Below, piece by piece: positions 25,486-34,033 of a DNA stretch of 64,000 nucleotides. Made by a program: the position numbers and the translations under genes. The notes under the pieces are model-generated. The model worked only from the letters and a program-made list of their open reading frames with translations. It did not search any database and was not told the origin of the DNA. Position 1 is the first letter of the stretch. Every line of letters starts with the position of its first letter. Source of the stretch: WQXF01 sp031553615 (GTDB lineage Bacteria; Bacillota; Clostridia; Christensenellales; Aristaeellaceae); the NCBI GenBank assembly GCA_031553615.1, contig JAVBLJ010000005.1, positions 91,353-155,352 of the forward strand. Reading direction: 5' to 3'.

Positions 25486-28071
25486 GTGTCGAAGGTCGCT
25501 TCTCTCAAGGTGGGGCAGGAACGGGTGAAAATCTGGAACAGCGTTATCTTCCGCGTGATTTTGGTTACGCTGCTGTGTTTTTTTGCGATGTCCGCTATCA
25601 TGATTTACCTTGGTGATACCCAAGTTTCACGGATGTTTTACCGGTACAGCAACGAGCTGAGCACCAGCAGCAACTTCCAGGCGACCCTGATGGTGGATGG
25701 CGACGATATCGAGCGCTACGCCCAAACGCTTGAGCCCGATGAGGAGTACGGCGAGATGGTGGCCAAGCTCAACCTCTTCCGTACCCACATCAATGCCAAA
25801 TACTTCTATATTATGGCCGATACGGGCGTTCCCGGCCAGTATACCTACATCTACGACGCAACGCCCGAGGACCCGAGCATTGAGCCGTGCCTGCTGGGCG
25901 ATACCGAGGCCAAGGAGATATTCGATGGCAGCGAGGCGGTGCTGCGCGACGGCGAGGCTTTTGCCGAGCCGCTGTACTACAACGACGATACCTTCGGCGA
26001 GCTCTATTACGCCTATGCGCCCATCCGGAATACCGCCGGACAGGTGGTAGCCTTCGTGGGCACCGATATCGACATATCGCCCATGAAGGCGCAGATGGTG
26101 CGCTACCGCGCCAACATTGTCTGGGCGGTATCGCTGGCGTTCCTGTGCTTTGTGCTGATATGCACCGGGTATTTGCGGCGCCTGCTGACCCCTGCGTTCC
26201 AACTGCTGACCCGCAACGCCAATCACCTGGCCAACGGCGACCTGAACCTAGAGTTCCCGGAGTCGCTGCAGCGCCGCCAGGATGAGATTGGTCGCCTGGT
26301 GAAGGTGTACATGTCGGTAGCAGACAGCATTCGGGGTTTGATTGCCGATACCGACCGCATATTGGATGCGGCACGGGCCGGTCGCCTCGATGAGCGTGTG
26401 ACGCTTGCGCCCTACCAGGGCGACTATCGACGCATTCTTTCGGCGGCCAACGATACGCTGGGCATTTTGAGTCAGCACTTCGACGACCTGCCCGAGGCCA
26501 TCGCTTTCTTCGATCGCGATCAGCATTCGCTTTTCCAGAGCAGGGGAATGCACGCCTTTTGCGCGCACCACGGCGTTTGCGGAAGCGAGGAGACCATGCT
26601 GGCGCGTATCCTTTCCTCGGGCAAAAGCACCCAGCTGGACGAGGAGACCCGCATACTCTTTCGGCACGGGAATGGCGAGATGATCGAGCGCGTGGTATCG
26701 CTGCCCACGGTGGAGGGCGAGCTGCGCATGTATGCGCTCTCATTGCATCGCGCGAGCGAAATCCTGCACCGCGCCGGCGATAGCCCTTCCGAATCGCAGG
26801 CCGAACGGGAAAAACGCCCTGCTTGCTTTATGCTCGCGCTCAGTGACGTGACCCTATTGACCCGCGCCAAGGAGGAGGCGGAGATGGCCAGCAAGGCCAA
26901 GAGCGCTTTCCTTTCGCAGATGTCGCACGAAATTCGTACGCCGATGAACGCCATCATCGGAATGACGCAGATCGCGCGCCGTTCCGACAACCCGGAGAAG
27001 ATCAAGAGCTGCATCGACCATATCGAAAGCTCCTCGGCGCACCTGCTGGGGCTGGTTAACGACGTGCTGGACATGTCCAAGATTGAGGCCGGGAAGCTGG
27101 AGCTGAGCGAGGAAGGCTTCTCGCTAAGCAAGGATATGGAGTTTGTGATCGCCATGATGGGCTCCAAGGCCAAGGAGCACGGCGTTTCCTTCCGGTTGGA
27201 GATGCGCGATATCCGCAAGGAATTCCTGTTTGCCGACGCGCTTCGCCTCAATCAAACGCTGGTCAACCTGCTCTCCAATGCGTTCAAGTTCTCGCCCAAG
27301 GGCGGCGGCGTGCTGCTTCTTGTGGAGGAGACCGAGACTGGGGACGACCGTTCGGTCTACCGTTTCTCAGTGCGCGATGAGGGCATCGGCATGACGGACA
27401 AGGAGATGAAGCGGCTGTTCAAGCCCTTTGAGCAGGCCGATGGCAGCATTACCCGCCAGTTCGGCGGCACCGGACTGGGCTTGGCGATATCCAGCAGCAT
27501 CGTGCACATGATGGGCGGCGATATCACGGTGGCCAGCGAAAAGGGCAAGGGCAGCACCTTTTCCTTTACCATTTCGGCGCGCACCCGGCCGCTCGAGGGC
27601 GAAGAGCTGCTCGAAGGGTTTGCGCAAGCAGTTTGTGCCGAAGGGGAGGAGTCAGGCAGTCTGGCCACTTCCTTGCCCGATTTCAGCGCGCTGCGTGTGC
27701 TGGTGGTGGACGACGTGGAGATCAACCGCCTGATCGTCTCCGAGCTGTTTGCCGATACCGGCATGCGCATGGAGGAGGCGGAGGACGGCCAGCAGGCGGT
27801 GGAGATGTTCGCCGCGTCACAGCCTGGGTACTACGACCTGATCCTCATGGACATGCAGATGCCGGTAATGGACGGCTGCACCGCCTCCCAGGCCATTCGT
27901 GTCATGGATCGGCCCGACGCGAAGAGGGTGGCCATTATCGCCATGACGGCCAACGTATTTAAGGAAGACATCGAACGCGTGCTGCAGGCGGGCATGGATG
28001 GGCATATCGGCAAGCCACTGGATCTGGCGGTGGCCATCGAGACCATTCGCCGCATCCTGTGGCCGCAATAA
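25486..28071 (+). CDS. Membrane hybrid sensor histidine kinase
   Basis: An 861-residue hybrid kinase. Membrane helices at about 22-44 and 208-230 flank an extracellular Cache-like sensor. A HAMP-like segment and a PAS-like region (AIAFFDRDQHSLFQSRG) follow. The kinase core has the H-box AFLSQMSHEIRTPMNAIIGM (about 475-495), N-box NQTLVNLLSNAFKFSP, G1 DEGIGM and G2 GGTGLGLAI. The C-terminal receiver has its phosphoacceptor Asp in LILMDMQMPVMDG (about 785). The start is GTG after GGGAGGGAAG. The ligand is unknown; its position after nagA suggests a carbohydrate cue, but that is only context. Confidence 0.92.
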   Translation: MSKVASLKVGQERVKIWNSVIFRVILVTLLCFFAMSAIMIYLGDTQVSRMFYRYSNELSTSSNFQATLMVDGDDIERYAQTLEPDEEYGEMVAKLNLFRTHINAKYFYIMADTGVPGQYTYIYDATPEDPSIEPCLLGDTEAKEIFDGSEAVLRDGEAFAEPLYYNDDTFGELYYAYAPIRNTAGQVVAFVGTDIDISPMKAQMVRYRANIVWAVSLAFLCFVLICTGYLRRLLTPAFQLLTRNANHLANGDLNLEFPESLQRRQDEIGRLVKVYMSVADSIRGLIADTDRILDAARAGRLDERVTLAPYQGDYRRILSAANDTLGILSQHFDDLPEAIAFFDRDQHSLFQSRGMHAFCAHHGVCGSEETMLARILSSGKSTQLDEETRILFRHGNGEMIERVVSLPTVEGELRMYALSLHRASEILHRAGDSPSESQAEREKRPACFMLALSDVTLLTRAKEEAEMASKAKSAFLSQMSHEIRTPMNAIIGMTQIARRSDNPEKIKSCIDHIESSSAHLLGLVNDVLDMSKIEAGKLELSEEGFSLSKDMEFVIAMMGSKAKEHGVSFRLEMRDIRKEFLFADALRLNQTLVNLLSNAFKFSPKGGGVLLLVEETETGDDRSVYRFSVRDEGIGMTDKEMKRLFKPFEQADGSITRQFGGTGLGLAISSSIVHMMGGDITVASEKGKGSTFSFTISARTRPLEGEELLEGFAQAVCAEGEESGSLATSLPDFSALRVLVVDDVEINRLIVSELFADTGMRMEEAEDGQQAVEMFAASQPGYYDLILMDMQMPVMDGCTASQAIRVMDRPDAKRVAIIAMTANVFKEDIERVLQAGMDGHIGKPLDLAVAIETIRRILWPQ

Positions 28072-28159
28072 GGGGGGGGCATGCAGGAATTCTTCCCCAC
28101 CCTCAAGCGGTGGTCGGGCAACTAACCGCCCCAAGACTTTCCGGCAATTTGGCAAAAGG

Positions 28160-28191
28160 CACGGCTGGTGCGCGAGCGGGCCGTGTTTTTT
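28160..28191 (+). terminator. Intrinsic terminator after hybrid kinase
   Basis: CACGGC and GCCGTG pair around a 14-base loop and are followed by six T residues. It lies about 90 bases after the kinase stop. Confidence 0.7.
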
Positions 28192-28223
28192 GTATTTTCT
28201 TGCCGAAAATCGCCGTTTTTGCG

Positions 28224-28252
28224 TTGCAATGCCCGGGATTGTTATGTATAAT
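28224..28252 (+). promoter_or_regulatory. Promoter for adenosine deaminase gene
   Basis: TTGCAA and TATAAT are spaced by exactly 17 bases, about 37 bases before the chosen ATG. Confidence 0.8.
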
Positions 28253-28288
28253 GAAATCTATTAAAACGCAACGATGGGAGGGACTGAC

Positions 28289-29239
28289 ATGGGAGAGGTT
28301 TCCGCAAGATTTGCGGAGGCATTGGAAAGCATGGATTTGGACGCCATCATGGAGATTCCCAAGGCGGAAAGACACACCCACACCGGGTTGGGGGGCAACC
28401 CAAAGTTCGTATTCAAACGCACCGGCGTATGGATTGCGCCACTTAGAAAGCCTTTGGCAAGCATGGATGAAATGCACCGCTGGGTGGGCCGGAGGATCGG
28501 CGAGCGGTTTGGCGATATGGCAGGCGAGCGACTGCTGATAGATGCGTGTTTTGAACAGGCGGAGCGCGATGGGGTTCGCGCGATATGGACGGGCGAGGAC
28601 GTTTGGGCGTGCGATGCGCTGTTTGGCGGCGATATGGCGCTGCTGGTGCAATCGTTGCAAGGAGCGCGCGATGCCTACGCGCCCGGCCTGGAGTTGCATA
28701 TGCAGATGGGTTTTTCGCGGCATTGTCCCATCGATCTGCTGCTGAAGTGGGCGGAGCCTTTTTTTGCGCACGGCGGGTTCGATTGCGTGGATTTGTATGG
28801 CGACGAGGGCGCGCAGCCCATCGAGGCTTTTCAGCCGCTTTACCGCATGGCGAAGGCGCAGGGCATGAAACTGCGCGCGCACGTGGGCGAGTGGGGGAGC
28901 GCGGACGAGGTGGTGCGCGCCGTGGAGGTGCTGGAGCTGGACGAGGTGCAGCACGGCATTGCGGCGGCGAGTTCCCCTTCCACGATGCGCTTTTTGGCTG
29001 ACCACCGCATTCTCCTCAACGTCTGCCCAACCAGCAATCTGCTGCTGAGCCGCGTACCCAGCCTGCGGGAGCATCCGGTCCGTGCTCTGTACGATGCCGG
29101 GGTGCGAGTGAGCATTAATACCGACGATCAGCTGATGTTTGGCAGCACGCTATCCCAGGAGTATCTAAAGCTGTTTGAATGCGGCCTGTTTACCGCGCGG
29201 GAGCTCAATGACATCCGAAAATGTGCGCTAGAGGCGTAG
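28289..29239 (+). CDS. Adenosine deaminase family protein
   Basis: Metal-dependent deaminase of the adenosine/AMP deaminase family, 316 residues, turning adenosine (or a related purine) into inosine. It shows the N-terminal HxH-type motif as ERHTHTGLGGN, LRAHVGEWGS with the catalytic glutamate, VQHGIAAASS, and the late metal Asp in VSINTDDQLMFGS. The HxH reads HTH and the normal LDG after it is replaced by TGLGG, so substrate preference may differ. An in-frame ATG lies 15 bases upstream, but GGGAGGG overlaps it and serves the ATG chosen here. Confidence 0.88.
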   Translation: MGEVSARFAEALESMDLDAIMEIPKAERHTHTGLGGNPKFVFKRTGVWIAPLRKPLASMDEMHRWVGRRIGERFGDMAGERLLIDACFEQAERDGVRAIWTGEDVWACDALFGGDMALLVQSLQGARDAYAPGLELHMQMGFSRHCPIDLLLKWAEPFFAHGGFDCVDLYGDEGAQPIEAFQPLYRMAKAQGMKLRAHVGEWGSADEVVRAVEVLELDEVQHGIAAASSPSTMRFLADHRILLNVCPTSNLLLSRVPSLREHPVRALYDAGVRVSINTDDQLMFGSTLSQEYLKLFECGLFTARELNDIRKCALEA

Positions 29240-29245
29240 TTTTGC

Positions 29246-29274
29246 TTGACAGTAGACCAGGGTTTTGCTATAGT
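29246..29274 (+). promoter_or_regulatory. Promoter for rplU operon
   Basis: Consensus TTGACA and TATAGT with a 17-base spacer start only 7 bases after the deaminase stop codon. Confidence 0.88.
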
Positions 29275-29281
29275 AGATCGG

Positions 29282-29364
29282 CAAGCCGCGCGGGATCGGT
29301 CTGTTCAAATGCCCTTTTGGGCTACCGAATGTCCGGCGAGTCCAGTGAATTGGGAGGAAAATCA
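29282..29364 (+). promoter_or_regulatory. Possible ribosomal L21 leader
   Basis: About 85 untranslated bases precede rplU. They can fold with CGGT/ACCG around an inner CCC-TTTT-GGG hairpin. Autoregulatory L21 leaders are known in Firmicutes at this place; I infer the role from position and foldability only. Confidence 0.4.
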
Positions 29365-29673
29365 GTGTACGCTATCATTCAAACCGGTGGCAAACAGTAT
29401 CGTGTCCAACAGGGTGACGTGATCTACGTGGAAAAGCTCGACCTTGAGCCCGACACGACCGTGAGCTTCGATGTCCTGCTCTTGGGCGGGGACAAGCAGC
29501 TGGTGGTGGGCAAGCCCATCGTGGAAGGCGCGAAGGTCGAAGGCAAAGTGGTTGCGCAGACCCGCGGCCAAAAGATCATGATCTACAAGTACAAGGCCAA
29601 AAAGAACTACCATCGCAGGGCAGGTCATCGCCAACCGTACACCAAGGTGGAGATTACCGCCATCCAGGCGTAA
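29365..29673 (+). CDS. rplU: 50S ribosomal protein L21
   Basis: L21, a 23S rRNA-binding protein of the large subunit, 102 residues. It begins YAIIQTGGKQYRVQQGDVIY and ends KNYHRRAGHRQPYTKVEITA. The start is GTG, fixed by GGGAGGAAA nine bases earlier. An ATG-led extension upstream would run through the leader and is not credible. It is the first gene of the classical rplU-prp-rpmA trio. Confidence 0.97.
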   Translation: MYAIIQTGGKQYRVQQGDVIYVEKLDLEPDTTVSFDVLLLGGDKQLVVGKPIVEGAKVEGKVVAQTRGQKIMIYKYKAKKNYHRRAGHRQPYTKVEITAIQA

Positions 29674-29674
29674 C

Positions 29675-30025
29675 ATGACCACCGTTACCGTGTACCGCCG
29701 TTCAAACGGTGAAATTGCAGGCTTCCGGGCGGAAGGCCATGCGCAGCCCAGGGGGAGGCGCGGCCCCGACATCGTGTGCAGCGCGGTATCCGCGCTTACG
29801 CAGACGGCGGTGAACGCCATGGAAAGCGTCGCAGGCGTGCTCACGGAGCCGCTGATCGACGATGGGCTGCTGGAGGCAGTGCTGCCGGTCGAGTTGACCG
29901 AAAAGCAAGCGTCCGATTGCCAGATTATCCTGCGCACGGTGGTACAGGGCTTGACCGATATCGAACATAGCTACCCGACACGCGTTCGGGTTGTCAACAA
30001 GGAATGGAGGGGAAAACATGCTTAG
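29675..30025 (+). CDS. prp: Ribosomal-processing cysteine protease Prp
   Basis: A 116-residue protease that removes the N-terminal extension of L27 in Firmicutes and relatives. The catalytic pair is visible in RAEGHAQPRG (His) and DIVCSAVSAL (Cys). It starts one base after rplU and overlaps rpmA by 8 bases. Its substrate is encoded next door, and the cleavage site there is intact. Confidence 0.94.
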   Translation: MTTVTVYRRSNGEIAGFRAEGHAQPRGRRGPDIVCSAVSALTQTAVNAMESVAGVLTEPLIDDGLLEAVLPVELTEKQASDCQIILRTVVQGLTDIEHSYPTRVRVVNKEWRGKHA

Positions 30026-30320
30026 GATGAATTTGCAGCTGTTTGCCCACAAAAAGGGCGTCGGCAGTTCGCGCAACGGTCGCGATAGTCACTCCAAGCG
30101 TCTGGGCGCGAAGCGCGCCGATGGGCAGACCGTGCTTGCGGGCAATATCCTCATGCGCCAGCGCGGCACCAAAATCCACCCCGGTCTCAACGTGGGCATT
30201 GGCAAGGACGATACCCTGTTCGCCCTGGTCGATGGCGTGCTGCGCTTTGAGCGCCTGGGAAGAGACAAGAAGCAGTGCTGCGTGTATCCGGTGGAGACCG
30301 CCGAGGTCGCCGCGCAGTAA
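30018..30320 (+). CDS. rpmA: 50S ribosomal protein L27 precursor
   Basis: L27, whose N-terminus reaches the peptidyl-transferase centre. The 100-residue product carries the Firmicutes extension MLRMNLQLFA before HKKGVGSSRNGRDSHSKRLG. The extension is cut after LQLFA by Prp. The chosen ATG follows GGAGGGG. The body (FERLGRDKKQCCVYP) is canonical. Confidence 0.97.
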   Translation: MLRMNLQLFAHKKGVGSSRNGRDSHSKRLGAKRADGQTVLAGNILMRQRGTKIHPGLNVGIGKDDTLFALVDGVLRFERLGRDKKQCCVYPVETAEVAAQ

Positions 30321-30344
30321 TCCGTCATCTATCCACAGCAATTC

Positions 30345-30384
30345 GCCCGCCCGGTGCGCTTTCGCGTCCGCTGAGCGGGCTTTG
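30345..30384 (+). terminator. Possible terminator after rpmA
   Basis: GCCCGC and GCGGGC can pair across a 24-base loop that may fold further. Only TTT follows. It lies 25 bases after rpmA. Confidence 0.45.
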
Positions 30385-30426
30385 CTATATCCACATAATA
30401 TTCATGTTGCATAGCGGGTGAGAAGC

Positions 30427-31128
30427 ATGATAGGTTCACTCATCAATTGCGTGGCTATCCTGGTGGGGTCGGGATTGGGGCTGCTGCTGCGCGGCGGAAT
30501 CTCGCAGCGCTTTCGCGATACGCTGATGCAGGGCTTGGCCCTGTGCGTCATCCTCATAGGCATTCAGGGCGCGATTCGCACCGAGGATGTGATGATCCCA
30601 ATCCTGTGCATGGTGGTGGGAGGGCTCGTCGGCGAGGCGATCAACATCGAGAAGCGCCTGCAGGGCCTGGGCGATTGGGCGCAGAGCCGCCTTACCCGTG
30701 GCGGGCAGGGCAGCGGCTTTTCCCAAGGGTTTGTCACCGCCAGCCTGGTGTATTGCGTGGGGGCGATGGCCATCGTGGGCGCGCTGGATTCCGGCCTGCG
30801 CGGCGATCATACCACCCTCATCGCTAAATCGGCGCTCGATGGCATTTCCGCCGTGGTGTTTGCCTCGACTCTGGGCCCGGGCGTGGCGCTCTCTGGGCTG
30901 GCGGTGCTGATCTACCAGGGCGCGATCGCGTTGGGTGCGCAGCAGGTTTCCGGTCTGCTGACCGCGGAGGTGATCCGCGAGATGTCGGCGGTCGGCGGGC
31001 TGCTGATCGTGGGCATTGGCGCAAACATGCTGGGCTTTGTGAAGCTGCGCATCGGCAACCTTTTGCCCGCTATCTTCCTGCCGCTGGCGTGTATACCGCT
31101 TATGCGATGGATAGCGCTGCTTTTTTGA
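30427..31128 (+). CDS. DUF554 family membrane protein
   Basis: A 233-residue polytopic protein, rich in Gly/Leu/Ile with about six or seven membrane segments. Motifs typical of DUF554 (YdfK/YqgA type) are GSLINCVAILVGSGLGLLLR at the start, GLALCVILIGIQGA, CVGAMAIVGALDSGL, KSALDGISAVVFAS and the end LRIGNLLPAIFLPL. The function is unknown; transport has been suggested for the family. I chose the ATG; a GTG three codons earlier is possible. Confidence 0.9.
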   Translation: MIGSLINCVAILVGSGLGLLLRGGISQRFRDTLMQGLALCVILIGIQGAIRTEDVMIPILCMVVGGLVGEAINIEKRLQGLGDWAQSRLTRGGQGSGFSQGFVTASLVYCVGAMAIVGALDSGLRGDHTTLIAKSALDGISAVVFASTLGPGVALSGLAVLIYQGAIALGAQQVSGLLTAEVIREMSAVGGLLIVGIGANMLGFVKLRIGNLLPAIFLPLACIPLMRWIALLF

Positions 31129-31173
31129 GCCCAGATTTTTCAAGTCATAAATCAGTATCGGGCGGAGGTTACC

Positions 31174-32439
31174 ATGCAACTATGGAATGCACTCAAGCGG
31201 CATGAGCTGATCAGGACATTGCTGCGCCTGGACGACAACGCGCGCCTCTGCACATTCACCGAGCCGCTATGGACCATCCCGTACTACCTCTACACGCCGT
31301 TCGCCTCGATCTACATGAGCGCGCTCGGGCTTTCGGACGCGATGATTGGCACGGTGAGCACCGTGTATCTGATCGCGTCGGTGTTGTTTTCGCTGATCAG
31401 CGGCGTGCTGACCGATAAGCTGGGCCGCCGCGCCTGCACCATATGGTTCGATTTGCTGGCCTGGAGCGTGCCCACCCTGCTTTGGGCGGGGGCGCAGAAT
31501 GTGTGGTGGTTCGTAGCGGCGGCGGTGTGCAATGGCGCCATGCGCATCACCTCGAACTCCTGGGGCCTGCTGCTGGTGGAGGACGAGGACGAGCGCGTGC
31601 TCGTGAAGATTTATTCGCTCATCAACATCGCGGCCAGCATATCGGCCTTCGCGGTGCTGCTTTCCTATCCGCTGGTGCGGCGCTTCGGCTTGGTGCCCAC
31701 GGTGCGCTGCATGTACCTGTTCGCCTTCGTATCCATGACCGTCAAGTTTACGATTCTCTACGTGCTGGGGCATGAGACGCGCATTGGCCGAAGGCGCATG
31801 GAAGAGGTGCGGGATCGCTCGATGTGGTCGCTGCTCAAGGAGAGCAAGGACGTGCTGGCGGCCATGTTGCGCTCGCCCAAGGTGATGTGGACCATCGGCC
31901 TGTTGGCCTGCTTCACCGGGGCCAAGAGCGTGATGGAGACCTTCTGGCCGCTGCTGATCGTGGAGCGGACGGGCATGGCCGAGGAAAGCCTGGCGATCTT
32001 CTCGGCGGGCCGGTCGGCGGTGATGCTGCTCTGCTATTTCGTGATCGCGCCTCGCGTTTCGGTGGAGCGGTTCAAGCACCCGCTGGTGCTCTGCTTCGCA
32101 ATTCAAATCCTTTCGAAGCTGTTGCTTATTCTTATGCCCAGCCAGGCCTTTGCTATGATCTGGATCACGGTAGCGCTGGATGCGTTTGCGCTTTCGCTCA
32201 TCAATCCGCTCACCGAGGCGCTGCAGCTTTTGAGCATGGACCCGCATCAGCGCGCGCGCATGCAGGCGATCTTTTACGCCATTATGCTGCTCATCACCTC
32301 GCCGTTGGGCGCGATTAGCGGCCTGCTTTCCAACATCGACCGGGCGCTGCCCTTCGTGCTGATCATGGCGCTCTACTTGGCAGGCATCTTCATTGCCCGC
32401 CGGATCGCCAAGCTGCGCGCGGCTCCTGCGCAGGCCTAG
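31174..32439 (+). CDS. MFS transporter
   Basis: A 421-residue major facilitator protein with about 12 predicted membrane helices. The loop 2-3 motif is visible as GVLTDKLGRRACT (about residues 78-90). The cargo cannot be told from the sequence. GGAGG lies before the ATG. It ends against a strong bidirectional hairpin that separates it from the convergent VTC operon. Confidence 0.88.
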   Translation: MQLWNALKRHELIRTLLRLDDNARLCTFTEPLWTIPYYLYTPFASIYMSALGLSDAMIGTVSTVYLIASVLFSLISGVLTDKLGRRACTIWFDLLAWSVPTLLWAGAQNVWWFVAAAVCNGAMRITSNSWGLLLVEDEDERVLVKIYSLINIAASISAFAVLLSYPLVRRFGLVPTVRCMYLFAFVSMTVKFTILYVLGHETRIGRRRMEEVRDRSMWSLLKESKDVLAAMLRSPKVMWTIGLLACFTGAKSVMETFWPLLIVERTGMAEESLAIFSAGRSAVMLLCYFVIAPRVSVERFKHPLVLCFAIQILSKLLLILMPSQAFAMIWITVALDAFALSLINPLTEALQLLSMDPHQRARMQAIFYAIMLLITSPLGAISGLLSNIDRALPFVLIMALYLAGIFIARRIAKLRAAPAQA

Positions 32440-32450
32440 CTTCTGATCGC

Positions 32451-32496
32451 AAAAAAGTCGGACACTGCGCAGGTGCGCGGTGCCCGGCTTTTTGTT
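32451..32496. terminator. Bidirectional terminator
   Basis: A long stem from aaaaagtcgg to cccggcttttt with a 4-base loop, A-rich on one side and T-rich on the other, lies between the convergent MFS and VTC genes. It can serve both. Confidence 0.85.
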
Positions 32497-32511
32497 TTGC
32501 CGCTTTGCCGA

Positions 32512-33219
32512 TTAGTACTCCAGATTCTCAAATCGCCTGCACCACACGTATTTCGATACGGCGGAACGGCTGGCGGCCACGCCGCTGAGCATCGTTTGAA
32601 TGTAGGTGGGCAAAAAGCGGTTGAACTTAACCTCCAGTATCTCCCACGGAGCATCGAAGAAGGGGGGATAGGTGGGCAGATAGGGATCGAACATGTCGGT
32701 GCTGAACAGGCCAGTGCGCAGCTGCTTATCGAAGGTGATGCGCACCTCCTCGGCTTCATGGATGTAGGCCTCGCGCACGTAATCCACGATGACCACCGGG
32801 CGAAGCAGGTTCAGCCGCATCTCGCGGTACATGTCGTGCAGCAGCGGATGGCGCATGAACTGAAGCCCGTTTGGGTCTCCGGCGATCAACTGATCGGCCA
32901 AGTCGCGCGGGATTTTCACCGACTGCTTGGAGATGAGGTCGTTATATTTTGATTTGCATTCCAGGCGGATGTTCTGATCCGAGAAGTTGTAGATGCGGAT
33001 GCGGTACTTCTGGCGGTGATCGACGCCCGCGATTTTGTCGTTGAGGGCATCGTTGTTGATGGTATCGAAATACAGGGAGCGGATGTGGTACTCGTTGAAC
33101 TCATTGCCGTTGGGGTCGGGGGCGAGCGCGTGGCGGCAGAGGCCGCGCAGATACTGCAGGTCGCCCGCGTTGATGTGATACTTGTATTCATGCCGTAGGG
33201 GAATGTGCGTAATTTCCAT
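32512..33219 (-). CDS. VTC-domain (polyphosphate polymerase-like) protein
   Basis: A 235-residue protein with the VTC catalytic tunnel fold (CYTH/TTM superfamily) that in yeast makes polyphosphate from ATP. Visible motifs are RHEYKYHI near the start, RSLYFDTINNDAL, KYRIRIYNF with the basic pair and LECKSKYND. Later VVIVDYVREAYIH and the final EILEVKFNRFLP supply the acidic metal ligands. It is third in the CotH-DUF4956-VTC operon, 17 bases after DUF4956. The bacterial activity of this trio is not settled. Confidence 0.9.
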   Translation of the reverse strand: MEITHIPLRHEYKYHINAGDLQYLRGLCRHALAPDPNGNEFNEYHIRSLYFDTINNDALNDKIAGVDHRQKYRIRIYNFSDQNIRLECKSKYNDLISKQSVKIPRDLADQLIAGDPNGLQFMRHPLLHDMYREMRLNLLRPVVIVDYVREAYIHEAEEVRITFDKQLRTGLFSTDMFDPYLPTYPPFFDAPWEILEVKFNRFLPTYIQTMLSGVAASRSAVSKYVWCRRFENLEY

Positions 33220-33236
33220 GGTAATTCCCCCATGTT

Positions 33237-33998
33237 CTAATTTCCGGCTTCGGCTTGGCAGGCGATGAGCGTCGCGTTGTGCACGCCGTCGATATCGAGC
33301 ATGCGGTTTACGATGTCGTAGCGCTCGTTGAGCTGCATCTCCACGGTGAGCTCGGCTCCGCCCTGGTTGACGGTTTTGGAGCGCAGGCGGCGGTTGCGGA
33401 TGCGCGCGAGCAGCGCTTCGATGTCCGGCTCGGCCACCTCATCGTAGTGCACGACCAGCAGGTACGAGTTGGGGGATTTGATGCGGAAGTAGGAAAGCAC
33501 CAGCATGGCCAGTGAGATGCCCACCACCACCACGAGGGCGATGATATAGAGCTCAGCGCCCAGCAGTATGCCCATCGTCAGTGCCCAGAACATGTAGGCG
33601 GTGTCCATAGGGTCCTTGACGGCGGTACGGAAGCGCACGATGGAGAGCGCGCCGACCATGCCCATGGAGAGCTGAATGTTGGATTTGATGCACATGACGA
33701 CCGGGGTGGTGATCAGGGTGAGCATGACTAGGGTGGTGGCGAAATTGGGGCTAAATAGCACACCGCGGAACGCCTTGCGGTATACCAGCGCGATGATCAG
33801 GCCCACGACCATTCCCATGGCCAGCGCGATGACCACTTTGAGCGGAGTGAGCTGGGAAAACTGCTGCTGAAAAAAATCCAACACGCCGGTGTCGCTGCCG
33901 ATGATGTTCCGCATGGATTGGTTCCCCGACGTGAGCAGGGAAAACTGTTGATGAAAAAACCTCAGTATGCCGGCGTCGCCGCCAATGATGTTCCACAT
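33237..33998 (-). CDS. DUF4956 membrane protein with duplicated N-terminus
   Basis: A 253-residue membrane protein of the DUF4956 family that usually accompanies VTC proteins. Helices lie near residues 57-76, 87-110 and 140-165, and a soluble C-terminal domain (IRNRRLRSKTVNQGGAELTV) follows. Odd: residues 1-28 (MWNIIGGDAGILRFFHQQFS) are repeated as residues 29-54 (MRNIIGSDTGVLDFFQQQFS). The copied DNA includes the start codon and a purine-rich Shine-Dalgarno, so translation could begin at 33998 or 33914. Most likely a partner of the VTC enzyme in membrane-coupled polymer synthesis. Confidence 0.88.
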   Translation of the reverse strand: MWNIIGGDAGILRFFHQQFSLLTSGNQSMRNIIGSDTGVLDFFQQQFSQLTPLKVVIALAMGMVVGLIIALVYRKAFRGVLFSPNFATTLVMLTLITTPVVMCIKSNIQLSMGMVGALSIVRFRTAVKDPMDTAYMFWALTMGILLGAELYIIALVVVVGISLAMLVLSYFRIKSPNSYLLVVHYDEVAEPDIEALLARIRNRRLRSKTVNQGGAELTVEMQLNERYDIVNRMLDIDGVHNATLIACQAEAGN

Positions 33999-34033
33999 GG
34001 GTTGGGTCCTCCTCTAGTGCTGCTTTTGCATGT

